From: Globobulimina sp.
Taxonomy: Eukaryota > Foraminifera > Rotaliida
Assembly (NCBI GenBank): GCA_003354225.1
Contig: PIVH01000640.1
Location: 1-5,299, forward strand
Direction: 5' to 3'
DNA length: 5,299 bases
Program-made: the position numbers and the translations under genes
Part shown: piece by piece, positions 1 to 5,299 of the stretch
How positions within the stretch are numbered: position 1 is the stretch's first letter
How the letters are laid out: each line of letters starts with the position of its first letter
Notes under the pieces: model-generated
Told to the model about the DNA's origin: nothing
Databases searched by the model: none
What the model saw: the letters and a program-made list of their open reading frames with translations, nothing else

Positions 1-269
1 GTCGTATTATTGTTAGTGTTATTCACATTATTTTTCATAGCTAGGTATTTTCGAAACGAATCCATTCCTTTTTGTCGTAGTTGCTTTGCTTCATTTAAAT
101 ATTTCGTGTACAATTCCTTTAATGTTTGAAATTCAATATATGATGGTGATGACGGTGAAGTAGAACCCAAATGATCATCAATTTGTCGCAATGCTCCTTC
201 TAGTTTAAATACACCATCTACCGGCTGTAAACCAGCCAAATGTTGCACATCTACTGAATTAAACTGCAT
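1..269 (-). CDS. Partial hypothetical protein, 5' end only
   Basis: The 5' end of a gene that continues past the left edge; 89 complete codons are open with no stop. I do not recognise the family. The N-terminus (MQFNSVDVQHLAGLQ) leads into a Ser/Pro-rich turn (SPSSPS, about residues 43-48). A charged, probably helical stretch follows at about 50-80 (YIEFQTLKELYTKYLNEAK and onward), then an Asn/Thr-rich run at the edge. An in-frame ATG also exists at 320, adding 17 residues. I prefer 269 because it has A at -3 (GAGGATG), whereas the ATG at 320 has T at -3. An in-frame TAA lies about 36 bases before the upstream ATG. The start lies only 99 bases past the stop of the ankyrin gene on the same strand. 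The clean open frame, ordinary residue composition and plausible start support a real gene. Its function is unknown. Confidence 0.72.
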   Translation of the reverse strand, partial: MQFNSVDVQHLAGLQPVDGVFKLEGALRQIDDHLGSTSPSSPSYIEFQTLKELYTKYLNEAKQLRQKGMDSFRKYLAMKNNVNNTNNNT

Positions 270-368
270 CCTCAAACAGTTTTTGACTTTTTGTTTGTTA
301 GTGATAAATATACAGCACATAAAATGCAAACGTAACACACAGTCTGAGAATAATTATACTTTATACAT

Positions 369-3065
369 TTATTGTTTAATGAATTTTGATATCTTTGAAA
401 CATCAATATTTTTGTAGGATTGAACTTGATGCAATTTGGATTGATTAAAATTTAAACTATTTAACAGAAACGAAGCAGTGGATTGCTCGCATTTTGTATC
501 TGTTAATGTTGAAATAATCAAATATAACTCATCAACATCCTGATAACATTTAGCTTTTATTTGTTGACTGCTCATTATATACTTTAACATTTCCATTTTA
601 TTGAAACGTAGAGCCATTGAAATGGAATTGTCATTAAACGGAGATCCATCCCTTGCAAATAGTCCATCCATAAATGCTTTATCACCGATCAAAGAACGAA
701 TTTTCTTTAAAGTGCTGACTTTACCCAATCTAACAATTTGTGACATTAATGTAAATAAATGATATTTATTGGAAGTTTTGTATTTTTCCGCTGTTGGCTT
801 ATAACGATATAACATCATTTCAGTCAAAACCTTTTTGCTAATATTTAAGTGATTTAACATGTAATCCATCAAATCTTTATTGGTATTCACTGTGAACAAA
901 TGAAACAACAAACGAAATAAATCATTTTTCTGTGTATATGTTTTCTTAATTTCTTCCATGTCAAATAAGATTCGAGCAATGGATACTTGCCCATATCTGA
1001 TGCAATATTCTGCGGGGCGCGTATCCGATTTATTTGCTTTCAAAACAAGTGCAATAAACGCATCATTTGTATGCAGTGATTTTAAAAATAAAAACGCTTT
1101 TTCATGACCAAATGTGCAGATTCTATGCAAAATATTGTTTTTACGGTTATCAGATTTCATTATCTCATCAATTGTCTTGTTATTAATAACCATCATATCA
1201 CATAACCCATTCACGTCTCCTCTGTTTCCTGCAATAAAGAGTTGCAAATCCTCATCGAGCAACATAGGGAGTACCTTTTGCACCGAATTTTGTATGGAAT
1301 CTTGTTCTCTTTTTATGGAATAGAGGTCGTGCGCTTTGTTTTTATATTCTTTCATTGTTCGAAGCAAGAACTGTACCTCTCCAATGATGCTGTGATGCTT
1401 TCCTTTAATTAATACATTGAGTTTAATATCGGCATAATCAGTCTTTTCAATATATTCAATAAATAAATTTTTATCTCGTACAATGGCAATGATATTGCCG
1501 GATTGGTAGTACTTGATTTTGTTAACAAATAATTCCAACGCAGCCAACAAAGATGTGATATCATCAAAAATCAATGCACATCGATTTATATCCACAACAC
1601 AAGCACTTGTTGGATATGTTTTATTGCCATAATCATTTATTGCCTTTTCTCGCGCTCTCTCGATCACCTTAACAGGGCCTTGCATGTATTCTATCTTTCC
1701 ATTGTCAGCACCGATCACTGCTTCATTTGTCACTCTGTTGACGGCAAACATATTTTGAACAGATTCCTGAAACTCGGTATCAACAATTTGGGCCAATAGT
1801 ATCAACTCTGATAAATATTGGTTATAATCGTAGAATTTGGGAGCATTAAAAGTAGCTCCCGATGACTCTGATAACTGATGATATGTATATTTAGTAACAA
1901 TGCCATTTTTAATCATATCTTGTCTGCAACTCACACGTTCGTTATTTTCATGAGCCAAACACTGCCATTTGGTCAATCTATCCCAAGCACTGTGATTTTC
2001 AGAGGCCAATTTTATTAAATCCTTCTCCAACTCTTTTAATTGACTCATTGCTGCAAAATCGACCAATTTTAGCAACTCAAAGTATAAATAATAAGAGTCG
2101 TCCGCATTCTTCTCCTCTTTCTCCTTCTCCTCTTTCTCCTCATTCTCATTGTTTGGACGCGATATTTTCTTAAACCAAATCTTAACGTATTAAACATATA
2201 TATATTAATAAAATATATAGCAATAGAGACCAGCTAGAAAGTTGGCCGACGTACAGTTGATGGGATGATCATTGTTTTCAACCAAGCCCAATCTCTCTTG
2301 CTTCTGTTTTGAACAATTTGGGAGCACACTGAAGATATAGTTTTCCATAAATCACTGTCTAATGGATTTTGTTGCTGTGATACCACATTCCAACACCAAC
2401 TGAGCATTTGATCTGAAAAAGATAGTTTTTTTGAAATTTTATTAATGATTAGTTCCATTGTTATTCCTTGATATAACTCTTTGGTTTGTTGTCCAATCAA
2501 TGACAATTCATTCGACGTGTTTTGATTGATACCATTTTGTCTATGCATTGTATCTGCATTAAATTTTATTTTATTCCCAATGTTAACATTCATTTTACTG
2601 AATATTAATAACTGTTTAACGTGGTGATATCCATAGCGTTCAGCAAGGGACAAAGCAGTATATCCTTCATTGTCTGTATGGTCTACGTCGGCATCATTAT
2701 TGAGACAAACTTGAACCAAATCGTATGCTCCATAACGAGCAGCAATTACTAATAATGTTTCACCTGTTATAAAATATTTGATTGGATGTTACGTTATTTT
2801 TGATTGGATGTTATAATTATTATTAATTACCTTTTTGGTTTATATCATGCACAGTCACTTTTTTGTTTTTAACCATTAATTTAATTTCACCAATATCACC
2901 TGTTCGAACTTTAGAATGTATATCATCCCAAAAATCAGAAGTATGTACAATATTGATTTTATTTGCTTTCTTTAATTCATCATAATCTTTTTGTAGTAAA
3001 TCTTTCTCTTTTTTTAATGTCTGTAACTGCAATCTCAAACTTTGCAGTTCAAATTCATTTTCCAT
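369..3065 (-). CDS. Ankyrin-repeat protein with RelA/SpoT-like nucleotidyltransferase-fold domain (three exons)
   Basis: Exons are 3065-2831, 2763-2255 and 2180-369, giving 851 aa ending in TAA. The start has a strong context (AAAGATGG). Residues 1-36 form a Leu/Lys/Glu coiled coil. Residues 45-135 hold about three ankyrin repeats (GETLLVIAARYGAYDLV; GYTALSLAERYGYHHVKQLL). Residues 180-255 form a Trp-rich helical module ending PSTIWFKK. Residues 260-272 are a Glu/Lys linker. Residues 415-540 resemble the RelA/SpoT synthetase fold: basic residues K419, R423 and K427; a D445-x2-R448 strand (VVDINR); YADIKLNV at 497-504; GEVQF with E516 and Q518; then H532 and Y535 (AHDLYSI). D445 and E516 may match the two metal-binding acids of RelA/SpoT enzymes, but the canonical YRSLH motif is replaced. 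Residues 555-830 look like degenerate ankyrin-type helical pairs. No signal peptide or membrane segment is seen, so it is probably cytosolic or nuclear. Ankyrin assignment is firm, the Rel-like fold is a motif-based inference, and activity and substrate are unknown. Confidence 0.82.
2110..2139. repeat. 15-base tandem duplication encoding the Glu/Lys linker
   Basis: TTCTCCTCTTTCTCC is present twice head to tail (2110-2124 and 2125-2139). On the coding (minus) strand it is a purine-only tract, GAG/GAA/AAG/AAA, translating to the E/K run at about residues 262-272. It lies about 40 bases inside exon 3 and shares nothing with the flanking domains, so it probably arose by replication slippage in a linker. 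Confidence 0.9.
2181..2254 (-). other. Intron 2 of the ankyrin/Rel-like gene
   Basis: A 74-base intron with donor GTACGT after the ACT codon (Thr248) and acceptor TTAAG before ATTTGG (Ile249). It is phase 0 and very AT-rich inside. Without splicing, the upstream frame ends after five more codons at TAG (2234), and the downstream frame has no ATG until the 2048 codon. Splicing joins PST to IWFKK in frame and gives a continuous 851-aa product. An alternative AAG acceptor 12 bases further on also stays in frame and would remove IWFK. I prefer the first because PSTIW reads as a conserved family segment, which is a recollection rather than a computed match. Confidence 0.75.
2764..2830 (-). other. 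Intron 1 of the ankyrin/Rel-like gene
   Basis: A 67-base intron with donor GTAATT and acceptor AACAG, splitting the Gly79 codon (G|GT). Splicing joins DINQKG to ETLLVIAARYG, which rebuilds an ankyrin repeat exactly at its consensus G-x-T-x-L position. That makes this the best-supported intron in the window. Unspliced reading stops one codon after the donor. The intron carries an internal 15-base direct repeat. Confidence 0.92.
2777..2813. repeat. 15-base direct repeat inside intron 1
   Basis: TTTGATTGGATGTTA occurs exactly at 2777-2791 and 2799-2813 (plus strand), offset 22 bases with a 7-base spacer. Together the two copies fill more than half of the intron, suggesting a local duplication. 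No function is evident. Confidence 0.9.
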
Positions 3066-3144
3066 CTTTGTTAGTTGAGAGCTAGACAGTTTTTTAGTGG
3101 AAAATTCAAGAATATTAAGTGGGTCACGATAAAAATTAAAAAAG

Positions 3145-4079
3145 TTACAATTTTGGTGTGGGAATAATCAAACATTTTGTTTCTGCTTCATTATCATCAT
3201 CCGTACTTTTCTCATTGTCATCAGTATCATTGTTATCGCGTATAAAATAAAATGATGCATAATATAATAAAGGTGTCGTATATAATGCAATAACAATGTC
3301 GACACTATAATGTTTTCTCGCCGCTATAATTAATATTATGAGAAGAATCTCTGATGGTATCATAATACAAAAAAAAACGACCCGAAACAATCTCTTTGTC
3401 ATTAATAGTTTGCCATAAACAAATATAGATAATATTAAAGTTAATGATAATGCTGTATGCGAACTAAATATTAAATCACCACATCCCTTTGTTGGATTAA
3501 TTCGAAATAAAACTTGAGATATATTTTTTGGTTCAGAATATGCATTTGATCCCGGTTGACAATGAGGTGCTGGCCCTGGCAAAGACGTTGCGAGGAATGT
3601 AAAACAGCGCGCTATGATACATAAAGCCATTACAAATAATGTTCTGATGACGACACAACTCTTTTTATTTTATTTTATTTTATTTATTGTATTAAACAAC
3701 AATGGACAATTCAACATACCATGTGAACAGGCGGGCGTTTATAAAGAAATGGGAGCAGAGATAAGCAAAAAGCAGCTATAAAAATGAATATGAATGCGAA
3801 TTCTGATAAAGGAAGTAGATCGTCAGACAGTTGAGGTATTAAATCATATCCGACATCTTTTAGTCGCAATCCTTGAACATGTCTGTAATATGCTAGATTT
3901 GTAGCAGGAGCGTGAAGGAATTGAATTGCAATACATGTTAAAAGCAGATACTTTCGTTTCCATAATAATTGTGCCTCAAATTTCCATCTTGAACAGGAAA
4001 ATAGTGATATCTTTAGTGTGTAAACTAATGCATGACAACATTTTGGATAGATTGACTGACGATGCTCATTTAGTAACAT
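3145..4079 (-). CDS. Sphingomyelin synthase-like (PAP2_C family) membrane phosphotransferase
   Basis: Exons 4079-3720 and 3660-3145 give 291 aa ending in TAA. Sphingolipid synthases of this family move a phospho-head group (choline, ethanolamine or inositol) from a phospholipid to ceramide in Golgi, ER or plasma membrane. About six hydrophobic segments are seen, near residues 43-65, 91-113, 121-144, 186-203, 211-234 and 241-259. Family landmarks are LKDVGYDLIP (73-82, like the LPD region of the family), R138-x2-T141 with LPGPAPHC (147-154), CGDLIFSSHT (180-189) and RKHYSVD (235-241). The presumed catalytic triad H188, H237 and D241 is intact. The usual SGHT is SSHT here. The C-terminal tail (262-280) is rich in Asp, Asn and Glu and faces the cytosol if the topology follows the family. 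4079 is the first ATG after an in-frame stop. Head-group specificity cannot be read from sequence. The length is slightly below animal SMS, with no SAM domain in front. Confidence 0.9.
3661..3688. repeat. Pentanucleotide (TTTTA)n microsatellite at an intron 3' end
   Basis: On the minus strand the last 28 bases of the intron are AAT/AAAAT repeats ending AAAAAG. They include five overlapping AATAAA hexamers, the usual eukaryotic polyadenylation signal. The tract ends exactly at the splice acceptor. Confidence 0.88.
3661..3719 (-). other. Intron of the sphingolipid synthase-like gene
   Basis: A 59-base phase-0 intron with donor GTATGT after Met120 and acceptor AAAAAG. Splicing joins PPVHM to SCVVIRTLFV, rebuilding the third membrane segment that leads into the R-x2-T/LPGPAPHC motif. 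Unspliced reading hits TGA after two codons. The 3' end is a repeat of AATAA/AAAAT units, with no pyrimidine tract before the acceptor. Confidence 0.88.
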
Positions 4080-4203
4080 GTGATGTTTAATTATATTATT
4101 ATTAACGAGAAATAAAAATTATAGAACACTGTAATGTGATTATGAACGCAGTTTAACTCATAATTCAATCCTATTTTGTCTACATTTTCACCACAGTCCA
4201 AGT

Positions 4204-4225
4204 GTTTGGTTGTTTGGTGTTTGGT
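4204..4225. repeat. Three closely spaced GTTTGGT units
   Basis: GTTTGGT occurs at 4204-4210, 4212-4218 and 4219-4225 on the plus strand (ACCAAAC on the minus), the first two separated by a single T. It lies centrally in the divergent intergenic region, so it could be a factor-binding cluster or a simple slippage product. Confidence 0.8.
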
Positions 4226-4281
4226 GATAGATAGACTAGATTTGATGGTGGAACTTTTCAAAAAATGCAGCTGTACTTTTT

Positions 4282-4305
4282 CAGTAAAAACACTTTTTTT
4301 TACTG
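4282..4305. repeat. Perfect 9-bp inverted repeat (hairpin)
   Basis: CAGTAAAAA (4282-4290) and TTTTTACTG (4297-4305) are exact reverse complements around a 6-base loop, CACTTT. It lies about 60 bases before the plus-strand ATG, so it may fall in the 5' leader of that mRNA or act as a palindromic protein site. No function is established. Confidence 0.8.
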
Positions 4306-4367
4306 TGAAACTCAACCATTCTCTGTCAACGAACCAAGTCATTCATATTTCGTAATGATTTAACTCA

Positions 4368-5299
4368 ATGAGTAAAAGAAATTCTTTCTCTGAAAAAATC
4401 GGTAAATATCTTGGTTTTTTTCCAGCTGCATATTCTTTACCAAACGAAGAAAAACGAGAAAACGACAAAGACAATAATAACAATAAAAATATAAACAACA
4501 ACATTAATAAAATGGCTCATCCAGGTCTTTCAATGTCAAATAATCAAAATTATCATCATAATAAGCAAAATAATTATAATTATAAGAATAACAATGATGT
4601 ATTTGACACGAAAAACTTTGATAAGATCGATTATATTGTACAAATTCCTTTAATTGACAATCCAAACGAACGACAAACTCGATTTTTATTGGCAATGGAT
4701 TATACCTTACCGGCGCGCGATGGCTTAGGTATAATGGACACCGCATTAGAACATATTGTACATTACTATGATATGAATAAAGTTGAATTGATATTCTGTG
4801 AAATGTGGCAATCTGTCTGCTTATTTATAGAGTTTCACGATACAACGTCATGCACCAATGCATATAATCAATTGTTTCAATTTTTTAAAACCATATTTTA
4901 CGTTGAAAATCTATCGCAATTGGAAGAATTATGGATTTGTGGCCATTGTAAACATTATAACCAATTTGATGAATATTTGCGTGGCTTAAATAGCATAAAC
5001 GACAAAAGAAAAACAAAAAAAGGCGATGAGTATATTTATTGGTGCAATCGCTGCAAAAACGTCAACCACCCATCATTTAAGAAAATAAAATATTCGTATC
5101 AAAGCTTACCAAAACCGAATAAAAAAAGAAAATCTAACCGGGATCAAATTGGGTCTGTCTCCTTTCCATGTTCTAAACCAAAATGGGTCGACGCAAAATC
5201 GCAACCCATCGCTAATCGTGCATTGACATTGGGGGCACCACAAAATCACAATGTTAACAATGTTAATATTAATAATGATGCTGACGTATTGCGTACAGT
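4368..5299 (+). CDS. Partial protein with Asn-rich N-terminus and CX2C-X31-CX2C putative zinc motif
   Basis: 310 codons are open to the right edge, so the 3' end is missing. ATG 4368 is the first after an in-frame TGA (4356-4358). A second in-frame ATG at 4512 (Met49) would remove the first low-complexity stretch. Residues 35-76 are rich in Asn, Lys and Tyr and look disordered. Residues 86-188 look folded, with mixed strands and helices (IDYIVQIPLI; KVELIFCEMW; VCLFIEFHDTT followed by a helix), somewhat like an RRM-type strand-helix order, but without clear RNP motifs. A Cys4 pair set follows: WICGHCKHYN (C191, C194) and YWCNRCKNVN (C226, C229), with a Lys-rich loop between. Each knuckle has the W-x-C-x2-C or C-x2-C-x3-N look of RanBP2-type fingers, but the 31-residue spacing suits a zinc ribbon better. 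A basic KPNKKRKSNR patch (249-258) could be a nuclear localisation signal. A nucleic-acid-related role is plausible but not shown. I do not recognise the family. Confidence 0.82.
   Translation, partial: MSKRNSFSEKIGKYLGFFPAAYSLPNEEKRENDKDNNNNKNINNNINKMAHPGLSMSNNQNYHHNKQNNYNYKNNNDVFDTKNFDKIDYIVQIPLIDNPNERQTRFLLAMDYTLPARDGLGIMDTALEHIVHYYDMNKVELIFCEMWQSVCLFIEFHDTTSCTNAYNQLFQFFKTIFYVENLSQLEELWICGHCKHYNQFDEYLRGLNSINDKRKTKKGDEYIYWCNRCKNVNHPSFKKIKYSYQSLPKPNKKRKSNRDQIGSVSFPCSKPKWVDAKSQPIANRALTLGAPQNHNVNNVNINNDADVLRT

Larger units (their letters stand above)
4080..4367. promoter_or_regulatory. Divergent intergenic region between two start codons
   Basis: These 288 bases separate the synthase-like ATG (minus, 4079) from the zinc-motif gene ATG (plus, 4368) and must contain both transcription starts unless a distal exon exists. 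There is an AT-rich block next to the minus-strand start (about 4081-4125), a three-copy GTTTGGT array (4204-4225) and a perfect 9-base-pair hairpin (4282-4305). An 83-codon open frame on the minus strand here (4342-4091) has no recognisable domain and I do not call it a gene. No clear TATA box is positioned convincingly for either gene. Promoter function is inferred from position only. Confidence 0.5.

Noticed and set aside
1114-1323. 69-codon plus-strand open frame
   Set aside because: It lies wholly inside exon 3 of the ankyrin/Rel-like gene on the opposite strand, and its Ser/Ile/Leu-rich translation has no domain features.
2048-2075. Translation start of a separate 568-codon gene at TTG 2075 or ATG 2048
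   Set aside because: TTG starts are a bacterial convention, and this window is eukaryotic. The frame stays open upstream through the E/K linker to a good acceptor that matches a donor in the ankyrin exon.
4091-4342. 83-codon minus-strand open frame before the synthase-like gene
   Set aside because: It has low-complexity, unstructured composition with no family resemblance, lies in the divergent promoter region, and no convincing splice joins it to the 4079 start. It might be a 5' leader peptide, but nothing supports that.
4425-4427. Acceptor-like TTTTTTTCCAG inside the plus-strand gene
   Set aside because: It has a strong pyrimidine tract, but the frame is open on both sides from an ATG with an in-frame stop before it, so no intron is required. 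A 5'-UTR intron ending here remains possible but is unsupported.
4504-4746. 80-codon minus-strand open frame
   Set aside because: It is antisense to the Asn-rich and folded parts of the plus-strand gene. Its Tyr/Ser-rich translation mirrors the AT-rich repeats on the other strand.
1-5299. Search for tRNA, rRNA, CRISPR, insertion sequences or phage features
   Set aside because: No cloverleaf, spaced repeat array, transposase motif, terminal inverted repeat or phage gene was seen on either strand by eye.

Overview
The window reads as nuclear DNA of an AT-rich unicellular eukaryote. The evidence is three short GT-AG introns (59 to 74 bases) that restore reading frames, asparagine-rich low-complexity coding sequence, no Shine-Dalgarno signals, and eukaryotic protein families (ankyrin repeats, sphingolipid synthase). 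The standard genetic code fits: the complete genes end in TAA and no in-frame stops need reassignment. The style of the large ankyrin protein reminds me of foraminiferan (Reticulomyxa-like) families, but that is unverified memory and only a weak placement.

Layout. Three genes lie head to tail on the minus strand. A sphingomyelin/sphingolipid synthase-like membrane enzyme (4079 down to 3145, one intron, 291 aa) is followed after only 79 bases by a large three-exon gene (3065 down to 369, 851 aa). After a further 99 bases comes the 5' end of an unrecognised gene (269 down to the window edge). A fourth gene starts on the plus strand at 4368 and runs off the right edge. It has an Asn-rich N-terminus, a possible alpha/beta domain and a CX2C-X31-CX2C putative zinc-binding motif. 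The 288 bases between the two divergent starts (4080-4367) hold no convincing gene and probably contain both promoters.

The most interesting item is the 851-aa protein. The unspliced sequence shows three separate open frames; two introns join them into one product. In order it has an N-terminal coiled coil, about three ankyrin repeats, a conserved-looking module of unknown role, a Glu/Lys linker made by a tandem DNA duplication, a domain that reads as a divergent RelA/SpoT-type nucleotidyltransferase fold, and degenerate ankyrin-like helical repeats. A RelA/SpoT-like domain set between ankyrin arrays in a eukaryote is unusual. Whether it is catalytically active cannot be decided here.

No shared pathway links the four genes convincingly. 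The tight tandem spacing is what suggests possible coordinated expression or 3'-end/5'-end overlap.
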